The position numbers and the translations under genes are program-made. The notes under the pieces are model-generated. The model saw only the letters and a list, made by a program, of their open reading frames with translations, had not been told where the DNA came from and did no database searches. Shown piece by piece: positions 1 to 12,399 of a stretch of 64,000 nucleotides of DNA (positions within the stretch are counted from its first letter, which is position 1; each line of letters opens with the position of its first letter). This DNA is from Scatophagus argus (Eukaryota > Chordata > Actinopteri > Scatophagidae): contig NC_058504.1 of assembly GCF_020382885.2 (NCBI RefSeq), positions 9,166,519 to 9,230,518 of the forward strand, given 5' to 3'.

Positions 1-229
1 GGTAAACTAACAATAAATCCTTTCATATCAAAAATACATACAAATTAATTGAGCTTGTAAGAACTAATTCCGAAAAAGATCTTTAATTTAATTTTCTGTC
101 CCCAAGAAACTGAAAAAACGCAGACATTTTAAATAGTTCAATCACAGACACAAATACTGGGTATTCATTTAAAGCACGAATGAGCAACAACTGGATAGCT
201 AGAAATAACTGAAATAACGCTGCATTTTA

Positions 230-830
<601 letters not shown>

Positions 831-849
831 AGACGACTCAAGATGTAAC

Positions 850-1810
850 GCTGCCTCCTGCAGTTCAAAACTGTGAATTAGGGGTGAATTTTTTTTTCCT
901 ATCCCTCTTAACAGGGTATGACTGTAATCACATTGTCTCGATTAAAACGATCCACTAGATAAATATCCTCCACGTGCAAGAGTAGTGCCAATAAACTAAA
1001 CACAGCTTGAGAGTATGAACCTTTAAATTTGTGTTTGTCAAATCAAGTGATTCACAAAAATGCCCATCAACATTTTTGAACACCAAGAAGCACACCAGTG
1101 ATTGTTTTGGTTTGTTAATACAAGACACAATCACACACACTATAAGAACATTTTATTGGATTTTTTTAATCCATTATTGAAAAATCAATTCCTTAATCTC
1201 GCTCTGGTTGGCTCACTGTTCCTTCTAGCAGCCTGATTCACAGACTGGTGTAGGTTATGCATTTCTTTCATGTCAGTCTTAAACCTGCTTTCAGCTGCCA
1301 ATGATTGTCTATAGGAAAGAAAATCTAGCACTCCTAAAGTTTCCTAACAATTATCTAACAATTGTAAGGGAGGTAGGTTTGTTAGCTGGTGAATCAGGTG
1401 ACCATTTCAGTATTTTTGTGTCAATATTGATGCACTAACATATAAGCAGTTTCTTTTTATATCAGGTCATGGTGGTGCCATTATTAATGACTGCATTTTT
1501 AGGTAGCACAGCCTTTGACAGTTTATTGTATTTTGTTGTTAGTCATGTTTCATACGTAAAATCTGAATTTGCAAACTCATTTAAGCTTGCAGGCAAAATG
1601 TAGTGGGGACAAAAGTACAATCTTTCCTCTAAATTGTAGTGAAGTGGAAGTACTGTATAACAAAGCATTTAATTGATAGCCTACCCAAACTACAAGGATA
1701 TCCTCTGTATTCAAGTGCAGTACTCAAATGAAAATGCACGTAGGAACTTTCACTATACTCAGACAGATCAAATCAGTCAGGACGATATGCGTTTATCATA
1801 GATGCACTGT
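850..1810. other. Intergenic stretch between rbmx and the transposon remnant
   Basis: This is AT-rich single-copy-looking sequence with no open frame of interest. I see no repeat, RNA gene or clear promoter in it. Confidence 0.5.
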
Positions 1811-2206
1811 ACCCACTATATAGACAAAATGATCCAGACACGCTTCTTTATGGGGTTGTTTTTCAGGGGTTGGCCCCTTTCAGTGAAGGGAAATCCTAAT
1901 GCTTCAGCATACCAAGACATTTTGGATAATGTTATGCTTTCAACTTTGTGGCAACAGTTTGGGGAAGTCCTTCTTTAATTCCAGCATGACTGTGCCCCAG
2001 TGCACAAACACCATAAAGACATGGTTGGAGGAGTCCGGTGTGGAAGAACTTGACTGGCCCACACAGAACCCTGACTTCAACCCCACTGAACACCTCTGGA
2101 ATGAACTGGAATGGAGACCGAGCCAGGCCTTTTCGTCATCAGTGCCTGACCTCACAAATGCTCTACTGCATGAATGGGCAAAGATGATCTCCACCGTGAC
2201 CACCAT
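1811..2206 (+). mobile_element. Decayed Tc1/mariner transposase 3' fragment
   Basis: The plus strand encodes the C-terminal part of a Tc1-like DDE transposase. The stretch around 1899-2200 contains LDWPTQNPDFNPTEHLWNEL, the family hallmark around the third catalytic acidic residue. The peptide HDCAPVHK around the second catalytic Asp is read in a different frame just upstream (about 1983-2006), so at least one frameshift separates the two. The N-terminal DNA-binding domain is absent. Sequence near 1812-1830 (CACTATATAGACAAAA) resembles the degenerate end of this fish Tc1 family. The element is a dead internal-deletion copy sitting about 600 bases upstream of the TM9SF gene start. The exact ends are uncertain. 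Confidence 0.8.
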
Positions 2207-2559
2207 TGTCTTTCATTTCGTTTCGTTTTTCTAACTTATGTGCACCGCAACGCGAAGTATTGTTCTTAACGAGAAAACAAGACTTTTACGTACAAATAAG
2301 CAACATCAGTGTTACTTCCACGGTGTCAAATCACTCAGGAAAAAAAATGACCTCTGACTTTACTCCTTTCAACGTAAAAGCCATTGGCGACATACGTGTT
2401 GTTCAGTTTGAACATGCAATTGTTTATTAACGTATTTATAAAACGTTTGTCTACAAAAGAAATCATTATCATATCTACATCGGCTATAAATATATAAATT
2501 CCACATTTTAAATGCATTAATTACCCTATGCGTTTATTTCGAAGGTAAAATTGTTTCTC

Positions 2560-2779
2560 TTCCGGTGTTAATCTTATGACTTCCGCATGGCTTGACAGCA
2601 CTGGACGTCACGAATGTTGGTTACGCCGTCAGACGCGTCAGCCCAGCCACTTCGTCCAGCGTAGAAAGCAGTAGCTAACACTAACAGTGTATCACTAGCA
2701 AATATTCTCTTCCTTTAGGAGAAGAAACACTCTCCATTGGTACAAATATAAAAAATCGAAGAACCGTGTCCGCGTTAAA
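2560..2779 (+). promoter_or_regulatory. Promoter and 5' UTR of the TM9SF2-type gene
   Basis: This is a locally CpG-rich stretch immediately before the ATG at 2780. It contains a CRE-like site (GGACGTCA, 2603-2610, one mismatch to TGACGTCA) and no TATA box at a suitable distance. This is the look of a housekeeping promoter. The ATG context is AAAATGA, with A at -3. The start site is probably between about 2600 and 2700, but this is inferred. Confidence 0.4.
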
Positions 2780-5700
2780 ATGAAGAGGCGGATACACGTT
2801 GGTTTTGTGCTGGTTTATTCGCTGGTCTCGTATTTCTGTTCGTGCTCGGCGTTTTATCTTCCGGGTTTAGCCCCTGTGAGTTTTTGTGAAGAAGGTAATG
2901 ATGGTGACGATTGTCAGGTATGGTGAATTCATAAAACTAATATTTTTATTAATGGATAGGATTTTGTGCTTTAAAGTTAGTTGGAGATGGCATATTCATT
3001 TCATTTTGTTATTCCCACAAATCTTGCTAGCTAGCCAGTTCTCTCTGTAGGCCCCGGCTATTACCTGGAAACGGAGCACCGACATTATATTGTGATGCAT
3101 TGTTAACATTGTTAATATTTTTGATGGCACACTTTATCATTTCTAAAAGGAATACGTATGCATATTTAGCTGAGCTGCCGGGTTTTTTCACCATTCTAGC
3201 ATTAGGCTGTTAGCACATGTTAACATACAGTCAAATAATGAATCCTAAAAGATAATATTAATCTTTGTACAGTCTTGTCTGCCCTGTTGCATGGCAGAGT
3301 CTTGGTTAAGAGTCTTGCTTAAGAGTCTTGGTAGAGATAAAGAAAAATGTATCGTCTACAATGAATTAGTCTTTGGTTACTACTAAGTAATTTCTTCTGA
3401 CTAGACTGTCAGCTTTTAGTTTGTTAATAGTTTTGTTTCAGTTCAGCCAATATATATTGAAACTGTTTCTTCCTTTACAGAAAGTGATTGAGCTGTTTGT
3501 CAATCGCTTGGACTCGGTGGAGTCAGTCTTGCCTTATGAGTATGATGTGTAAGTAACATTTAGTTTGTATGGGATGCCTTTCATGTAATGTGTAGTTTTG
3601 TTTTCCTGCTCAATATTGTCTTCTCATTGTATGTGGCCACCATCTGCAAATTTGTTATAGGTTTGACTTTTGCAAAGATGCTAAGGAAAAGAGGCCATCA
3701 GAGAACCTTGGACAAGTGCTGTTTGGTGAGCGAATTGAGTCATCACCTTACAAGGTAGGTGTTAACTGTTAACCAGGAAATCTAAGCCTGCATGGCATTG
3801 AAGTGTTGCCCATTTTAAATTCCATGTAAAGTAGGTTCCCTTGGTTTAATGTATTTTGTTAATCCAAAGTAACTCTCTTTTGCTTTTTACAGTTCAACTT
3901 CAAACAAGATGTTAAATGCAAGGCGGTGTGCTCAAAATCCTACAAGAAAGGCAATAAGGAGGATGCAACCAAACTGGATTTCCTTAAGATGGGAATGCAG
4001 CTGAACTACCAGCACCACTGGTTTGTATGGATATAGTGTATTGAACAATACTATAGTGTGTTTTTTTTTTAATTTGGGAGTTAAATGTGGGTGTTTTGAT
4101 TGAAAAAGTGAATATAGCAGAAAAGTAAAATTGTCAACAAACATATGTGAGAACGAGATTTATTTATCAAGAACCAATTATTTTTCAGGATCATTGACAA
4201 TATGCCAGTGACTTGGTGCTATGATGTGGAAGATGGTCAGAAATACTGCAACCCAGGCTTCCCCATTGGTTGCCTCGTTACCACAGAGGGCAGACCTAAA
4301 GATGCCTGTGTTATCAATGTGAGTTCTGATTTCACTTCCCTGGGATCCTTGAAACTGCCAAAAGTGCCCCAGAATAATATTGTAACTTACCATTTTCTCA
4401 TCTGCTAATGAGAAAGCATTTTGTACTCCAACCATTATGTTATTTTTACTATTATTTTTTATAATAACTAGAATCAGTGCATGCATTTCTCAATTTTGAA
4501 ATGTAGATTATAGCCAGAGTTGAAATACCCTGAATTTCTCCATTTGCATCATTAAACATACAGTTTTGCACTTAAAGTAATTCATTCAATCAGCTAGATG
4601 ACAGATGACTATCATCTAGTTGGTGCAATTTTTCTGTTACTTAGCACAGATCTGCTAGTGAAAGACAATACGTTGAGTTTGGAAACATAAGTAAGAAGAC
4701 ATTAAACATTACAATCTCTGCAGTTCAACTGAAAAGTAGATTGGAGGCACCTTTAAGACAGGTCACATTCCCAGATTGTCAGCTCACCCATACTTAATAT
4801 ACATTATTTTATTTTATTATTTAGATATTCTTGTGATAGGAGTATATAGTAGTTATTAATTTCCAGTTAATTGTAATTTAAAGTCTCAATCAGTGTTTAA
4901 TGATACTTATGATTGTATTGATGACTGTAATAATCATCAATAATCATCTTTCATGTGATTATTGAATTAATGGGTCCCATGCCAGACAATTTAAAAATAT
5001 TAAAATTGGCATAAGTAGGATAGAAGTGCAGCTAAAGTCATTTTACCAAGTTGTTTGAATTAGATAATAGAAAATACTCAGTAACATACAGATGTGTGTT
5101 TACAAATCTTACCTGATATTGAATAAGGTTTTTATTTTCAGGCTGAGTTCAACAAGAAGAACACATTTTATGTCTTCAATCATGTGGACATCAGGATTGT
5201 TTACCACAGTGGAGCACAGGAAGGATGGAGAGGAGCTCGGCTGGTCACTGCCTATCTGGAACCAAAGAGGTAATTGTGGTTAGTAGTAGATAGCAGTATA
5301 TAGGAAGCCACCATTCGTTGATTGAGGGCAGTCTACCTCACTAACAACAGTTTCATTAATATTCTGACGTGAAAGTTTTTGTGTGTTTTGTGCACAACAG
5401 TATCAAACATGCAGATGAGAATAAACCGGATTGTGAGGGAACTACCCCAATGGAGGTCCCTGGGGAGTTTGATGGTGATGTGTCGATAGTGTACACTTAC
5501 TCGGTCTCATTTAAGGTAGGCCTCCAAACTGCTGTTTTATTGTAGTTTCTATGGACTTGTGAGAATGGAAAGAAGAACATTTTGTGTGTGATATTTCCTG
5601 CATTAATTTTACTTCATTTTACAGGAAGACAATTCTATCAAATGGGCCTCTAGGTGGGACTACATCCTGGTCTCCATGCCACACACCAACATCCAGTGGT

Positions 5701-8700
5701 TTAGGTATGAATATATATTTTTAGACTGTGCAACACCTGAGTGCCCTCATATTAAAACTCCCTGCATCTTGATGTTTTTTGTTCATGCTATGGCATGTTT
5801 TGTGTTTTTCTCCAGCATCATGAACTCCTTGGTCATTGTCCTCTTCCTGTCTGGTATGGTTGCCATGATCATGCTGAGAACCCTACACAAGGACATTGCC
5901 AGATACAACCAGGTGGACCAGGTAAAGGCATTGTTGAGCTCTCTCTTTGTTGAAGCTGGTCTGGATGTGTATGTGAATCATTAGTATACAAGTGAAGAGT
6001 TGTTAAAAAATAAAGTAGTTCGAAATAAATCAGAACAGATTGCACACTTAAGGTTAAAGTTTAACTTTAAGTTCTCACTTGGTGAAAACCTTATATTTCT
6101 ATGCCAGAAGAGAGGAGCTTGCGTTACTGCCCTTGTATTACTAAAGTGATGTTACTGGGGTTTAACAGATCACTCAATATCTGTGGTTGGAAATTTTCCT
6201 TATCCCACCAAGGATAATGGAATTATTAGATGTTAGCTGAAACATGCAACTTGCATATATTGTAGGTTTTCACCTGGCAGTAACAGTGTTTGCTGGTCCC
6301 TGTTACTACAGTCACTTGTAGGGGTGGACTATCTGCCCATTTTAGATCATGATTGATCGTGAAGGCGTCGACAGTGTATTTTTCAGGTGATTCATGTGGA
6401 TCACAATATTTAATGTCCTCTTACTTCTGTTTCCAAACTTCACATAATCTCTTTGACTAGTGGATCTGTGTGTTCTGGTTTTTCTATTCTAAGTAGGGGT
6501 ATATGCTGACCAGAAAACTACTTAATATGGCTCTTCCTTGGGTGGCGGATGATGTGATGCGAGCCACAGCTTGCAGCATCGCAAATGAGGAGCTGCGTTA
6601 AGAACTATCTTTAATGCAGTATTGTGTTTTAATGCTACAAATTGAAAAATTTATTGGTCATTGCTAGTCTGGCTATAGTCTAGAGGGCATTTCAAAATTG
6701 AGAGAAAAAGATTGCAATTTAGATCTTTGATTATGACTGTGACATCTGAAATCTGCAGTTTGTAATACCACTTAGCACACTGGCTACACAGTACTCAGAA
6801 TTATAAATATGTTGTTACATTTCACAGGTAGACTTCATAAAGCTTCCAACAACCAAAGGGAAATCTTCTCAATCCTATGTAAGCTTATTGGAAGACATTT
6901 CAAACAAAACCTTTTATGGTTATTAAATCAGGTGTATGGGTGTGTGATTGCAGCAAACAGACACGTTAATGCAACGCATATGTGGTGTGAATACTTTTAA
7001 AGTTTCTCATACATTTTGACCGAGGAGCTTTTCACACCAGATTTTTGACTTTCTGTTAAAAAAATGTTCACAGTGTTCACCTTAATTTCCTCTGCGAGAC
7101 ACTATGCACTGCTTGGTGGTTGGTTAACCTTTGGCTTTGCAAATTTTCCGATGTTAAGCACTTCCTTGATTGTGACTGTTGCCATATTTCTTGTCTGCCT
7201 CCCTTAACAGGAGGATGCACAGGAGGAGTCAGGGTGGAAGCAGGTGCACGGGGATGTTTTCCGCCCCCCCAGGAAAGGCATGTTACTGTGTGTGTTCCTC
7301 GGACAGGGCACCCAGATCTTCATCATGACCTTCATCACACTCTGTAAGGATTGTTTTACATTATACTGTAACATATATGAGAAATTCAGTCTTACTAACC
7401 GTTTAGCCGTACTTTGATAGGAACAGCATTAAAACCGGTCTGGTATTGATAGTACAGTACTTACTTTGCAATGGTGCTGGTATTCTGTGTGTCTTAATGA
7501 GTGTGCTAATGGCTGTTTGCCCCCTCTAGTCTTGGCTTGTCTGGGTTTCCTGTCACCAGCCAACAGAGGGGCTCTCATGACGTGTGCTGTGGTCCTCTGG
7601 GTTCTGCTGGGCACACCTGCTGGCTACGTGTCTGCACGCCTTTACAAAAGTAAGAGTCCAGTGAAAGCTTTATATTAGTTTCATTCAAGTCTTAAGTGCC
7701 AGCACAGATGGTGTTCCATCCAGTGTCACCTTTCTCACTGTGATATCCTCATCCCTTTCTTTCTCTGTTCTCAGCTTTCGGAGGTGAAAAGTGGAAGACA
7801 AACGTTTTGTTGACAGCCCTCTTGTGCCCAGGGTAATTTCACTTGCTGTATTTGCTCAATTTTTGTTGATTTGTCTCACTTGTTCCTGATGTGCTGGAGT
7901 ATGCCTTGCACACAGCCTTTACCCTTCTTAAATGTGTTATCCTTTTCTGTGTCGTTGTCCTTTGTCCACATTTCTTTCCTAGAATTGTGTTTGCAGACTT
8001 CTTCCTGATGAACCTCATCCTTTGGGTGGAGGGTTCCTCAGCAGCAATCCCCTTTGGCACTCTGGTGGCCATTTTGGCTCTGTGGTTTGGAATCTCTGTG
8101 CCCCTCACGTTCATCGGTGCCTATTTTGGATTCAAGAAGCCTGTGAGTTAGGGGTCTTAGTTTATTAATTTGTCATGCTTTAAACGCTTGATTGAGATAT
8201 TGTTATACCCTTTTCTCTTTCTCTCTCTGATCCTGTGCAGGCAATTGAGCAACCGGTGCGAACAAACCAGATCCCCCGTCAAATTCCCGAGCAGTCATTT
8301 TTCACAAAGCCTATTCCTGGCATAGTAATGGGCGGCATCCTGCCCTTTGGTTGCATTTTCATCCAACTTTTCTTTATTCTCAATAGCATTTGGTAAGAAA
8401 CCAGGAATGCTGTTTGTCCAGATTGGCCTGCAGTACCTGTTCTGAACTATTTGCACTCTACTACAGCGGAGGTGAAGTTTAATGTGTTGTACTTTATATT
8501 TCAGGTCTCATCAGATGTACTATATGTTTGGATTCCTGTTCTTGGTTTTCATCATTCTACTCATCACCTGCTCTGAGGCCACAATTCTGCTCTGCTACTT
8601 CCACCTATGTGCTGAGGTACCTGAATGTTCAGGGAATTTTGTCTCACTTATCAAACATGAGTATGAAAAAAAAAAACTAGTTAATTAAACTTTGAAATAA

Positions 8701-11043
8701 ATTCATTGCTAACAGCATATACTTGAATAGGGATATTGTAGTAATACATATGTAAAACAAAAAGAAATAAAGAAAGAAAGTAATCCAATTGCAAATCTTG
8801 ATTCTAAATACATTTGTTGAGCCCTTGTTTTTTATTGTACACCTCTCTAAACACATAAAGCTGACAAAATTATTGTATGCAGAGTAATTGAGTCAGCATC
8901 AGTATGGCTTTTTATTCATATGTAAGGTATGTATGACATACCTTAATTACTGCATCCTAACATGTCATCTTTTGTAATGTGTGTCCAGGACTACCACTGG
9001 TGGTGGCGTTCCTTCCTGACCAGTGGCTTCACAGCAGTTTATCTGTTTATCTATGCTGTGCACTACTTCTTCTCAAAGCTGCAAATAATTGGAGCTGCCA
9101 GCACCATCCTGTACTTTGGATACACTATGATTATGGTCCTCATCTTCTTCCTCTTCACAGGTAAGGCTTTGTGTTAAGTGACATGTGAGCTCTCTAGGCA
9201 GCTACAATGATTTCTTGGTGACTCTGACTCATAGCAATTACACCAGGATATCAAATTATGATTGACTGCTTTTATTGGTGATTTCAGTTTGTATAAAAAC
9301 CATAAAGTATGCCCATTCAGTGCCATCTCAATTTTGTGGCTGCTGAAAAACCTCCAACAGGTTACTGCAAGTCAGGTATAAAGGGTGTGCAGTTTGTAGG
9401 TTTGTTTACTTTGCTCAGTGTTCATAGTCACACCCAGCATCAGTTCCACTGTGTAGTGATGATCCAGGATGTCCTTCCTGTCACTGTGATATAAAACACC
9501 AGTCCATACCATTATGCATACTATTTGCTTTCTAGTCATTTAGTTAAAGCCAAGCGTTGTCCTTTTTATTTCTGTACTGACACTATTAAAAAAACACTGT
9601 GTCAAATGCAGTTAAAGAGCTTTTATTTCCATGGGTCCCATTTGAACTGTCTTTAAATTTTAATGAAAATCAGAGAGACTGTGGGAAATGAGACTAGAAG
9701 TCTTTCTTGATCAGATCTAGTTTTGCAGACTTATTTGGGTCAACTTTATCATCTGTGTTTTGCATTTTGACAGGCCAGCGCCTACTTTTATCAGGGAGAT
9801 CACAAGATACAGGCACCACATTCACTTGTTGCCATGGATAATAATGAGTCTATATGGAGTCAGGATTCCTGATTGTTGCTGTTAAGACAATTTCCCTTTG
9901 ATTTGCACTTAAAAACCCAGCTGTATGATTGAGGTTGTGGAGATCTCTGCACCGCACAGCTTATCACAAAGCTAGGGTGAACAGAACATTATTGCCGCTT
10001 TTGTCTCCATGTTAAAAGACGCAGACATGTTGACATGGTAACAGCACTCTCTTGCCATGTCCAGCTCTCTTGCACACCCACTCAGATGAGACTAGGTGTG
10101 TGTGTGCAGAAAAAGGATAATATACAGGACTAGATAACAGCCTGGTCCTTATGTTGCCCAGAAAAACACTGCTCACCATGATGTCAGATGATGACATTTT
10201 GCTTCTGCTGTTATACTGTCATTAGGCCAGATAAAAGTTAGCCTGCAGCCCTGCTTGACACTATCTTAAGACAGAGCCGTAAGTAGCAAGGGGACGAGAT
10301 GTCAAAAGATTACCACCAGAATAATCCAAGGATTCAAGGAAGAGATGATCAGCTTCCCTCCTTGCTTCCAGTTTTGATCTAAATAATCCTAATCTCTCTC
10401 ATCCGCCATTTTTAAGTTTTTATTTCCTTGTCTGTCTTTTTCACCTCGTTCCAACTTTGATCACAACTTAATTCGTGATTGGGCTGCGTGGCCCCCACTG
10501 AGCAGTCAGATAGGACTTTTGTACCCACATGAATTGATCCAGGATTTTGACCAAGCTGGCTTCTCAGCATTGGAGGCGAATATTCTCTCTCTCTCTCTGT
10601 CTCTCTGACAAAGTGAAGCGCTGGTGCTGCAGTTTTTGCTCTCTTGTGGAGGTTGCAGTCCTAAGTCCGTCAGAAGTTATTTTTCAAGCTTTTTGTGGAT
10701 GGAAGTTGGTTTTGCTGCGACAAACTTGACACTTATTGGTTATTTGTTTTTATTTTTTAATTTTTTTTGTCTGTGCTGCAAAAGCACGTTAACTTCAAGA
10801 CCTTGTGGCCTTTCATTAATATTTGTTAGTTGCTTATAGTGGTCTCAAAACAGATTTCCAAAAGCTCCCAGGGCCACTGGAGTGTTTTAAGTCAGTTAGT
10901 GTGATTACTTGAATTTTGTGTTATTTTTATCAAACTTTCATGAAGTTATTTCTCTAATCTGTCATTTGTTCTCAGGTACAATTGGCTTCTTCGCCTGCTT
11001 CTGGTTTGTAAATAAGATCTACAGTGTGGTCAAAGTGGACTAG
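2780..11043 (+). CDS. tm9sf2-like: Transmembrane 9 superfamily protein, TM9SF2 type (nonaspanin), 17 exons
   Basis: The coding exons are 2780-2917, 3481-3548, 3661-3754, 3893-4020, 4189-4318, 5142-5269, 5401-5515, 5625-5704, 5816-5921, 7211-7343, 7530-7649, 7775-7832, 7983-8142, 8241-8392, 8505-8616, 8989-9160 and 10976-11043. They join in frame to 653 residues (human TM9SF2 is 663). Residues 1-24 look like a signal peptide, followed by the mature start FYLPGLAP. A lumenal domain runs to about 290. Nine membrane segments follow at roughly 295-317, 353-380, 386-411, 421-446, 452-482, 512-537, 542-571, 584-603 and 613-644. The chain ends KIYSVVKVD, and the terminal KVD matches the KxD/E Golgi-retention signal of the family. 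Membrane segments are nearly identical to TM9SF2, while the lumenal part (residues 100-140 and 228-265) is more diverged. Family members act in endosome/Golgi membranes in sorting of transmembrane proteins; no substrate can be read from sequence. The gene could be the tm9sf2 ortholog or a fish paralog (I recall the name tm9sf5, unverified). Long introns 5, 9 and 16 hold no gene I can see. Confidence 0.93.
3297..3335. repeat. 13-bp tandem repeat, three copies, in intron 1 of the TM9SF gene
   Basis: Three adjacent copies of GAGTCTTGGTTAA lie at 3297-3309, 3310-3322 and 3323-3335, with a few mismatches in copies 2 and 3. This is a short minisatellite with no evident role. Confidence 0.85.
4592..4621. 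repeat. Short inverted repeat in intron 5 of the TM9SF gene
   Basis: The arms AGCTAGATGA (4592-4601) and TCATCTAGTT (4612-4621) can pair over 10 bases with one G:T, around a 10-base loop. It is too short to be called an RNA gene. Confidence 0.5.
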
Positions 11044-12060
11044 AGGACTGAGGGAAGGACTGACTCCTTGCTGTGGCACTACTGGGCTCCTCAGTGCTGG
11101 CTGTGTAATAAAGAGGTCTGAATGGACCTGAACTGAAACCATCACTTCTCATAGAAAAGACCTGAAGGGCAGAGTCCGTCCTCTTTTGTGCTTTAAAAAC
11201 TATGTTGCTGTTTTCTTTCTTTTTTCCCCCTCTTTTTTAAAATATATATATATATAATAATTTGTGTTATCTGTTGACCAGTAATATTTTGAGTGGCTTC
11301 TTGAAAAATCTGTGTGGGGCTCCAGTGATCTAGCTGTCATAATGGCTGGTTTGTTTTGGTGGGTTAACAGAAAAAGCTGAAATATTTTTATTTTTCATTT
11401 TCTAAAGAAAATAAAATGTTCTGTATGTTGCATTTCTATTCCTTTAAGGCTAAATAGTTTGTTTTTCATTACTTGTAATGAAATGATGGGGAAAAATGTG
11501 TGTATATAAGCTGTATAAAGGGCACGAATGAGAGAATGCTACTTAAAGATTGTCACCATTATGGAACCTTCTGTAGACGTTCTTTTTTCCTTCGAGGTAA
11601 AGATGGGGCTTTAAATCCTTAAACATCAGCTTGTATTGTAGTTCAGAAATATATAAAACACTTTGATAACTATGACACATGTCCATTCTTTTGTATTTCA
11701 TGGCTACAGTTAAGTTTGCATAAATGAAGAGAGAACCTGGTTAAGAGGCACATGTGTATCATAGGTTAATGTGCTACAGCTACAGGAAGTTGCACAGGAA
11801 ACATCTGTCAGTGACATGTCTGAGCTGTTTGGCGACAGGAGAGGTTCTCGCCTAGTTATTGTAACGCTGTCCATGAACTGGCCAATCAAATACATATGCA
11901 CCATTCAGATGAGCCCTTTTAGGCTTCGATCAGTGGTTAACTGAAGTTTAGCTACGTTAAACACTGCTGCCTTTTGCTTCGAGCAGTGAGGAGTCATCGC
12001 CCAAGGTGATAACATTTTTTCAAATAAATGCAATTAATTCAAAATAAAGGCCCCATGTTT
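11044..12060 (+). other. 3' UTR and polyadenylation signals of the TM9SF gene
   Basis: After the stop at 11041-11043 there are AATAAA hexamers at 11107-11112, 11410-11415, 12023-12028 and 12043-12048. The second is followed within 10-30 bases by GT/T-rich sequence (GTTCTGTATGTTGC) and is the most likely main site. The last pair is followed by GTTTGTTTTTTTTC and could be a distal site. Just past the 11410 signal lies a perfect 9-bp palindrome (11464-11472 with 11475-11483). Confidence 0.6.
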
Positions 12061-12319
12061 GTTTTTTTTCCCCCTCTTTGGACCACTGGACATTAACAAT
12101 AACATATTACACACCGTAAACCATGTTTTTTACTTACGTGTTCAGACATAAGGCTATGGGACTCAATGTTCAGCTCCTTTTCTTGGCCGAAGAGAAAACA
12201 AAAACAAAAGGAGCATATTTTGTAAGGATGAGTACGCAGGAGATCACAGAGAGTCTTGCTGACTTACTGCAGTGCACTTGATGAATTATGACCCAATCTT
12301 ATTCTCCCTCTATCACTTT

Positions 12320-12344
12320 TTATATATATATATATATATATATA

Positions 12345-12398
<54 letters not shown>
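12320..12398. repeat. (TA)n microsatellite
   Basis: About 39 TA units with one CTATA interruption near 12345. This is a low-complexity, unstable tract between the 3' ends of the TM9SF gene and gpr101. Confidence 0.95.

Positions 12399-12399
<1 letters not shown>

Noticed and set aside
4592..4621. Intron 5 hairpin as a microRNA or snoRNA
   Set aside because: The stem is only 10 bp and there is no snoRNA C/D or H/ACA box pair around it.
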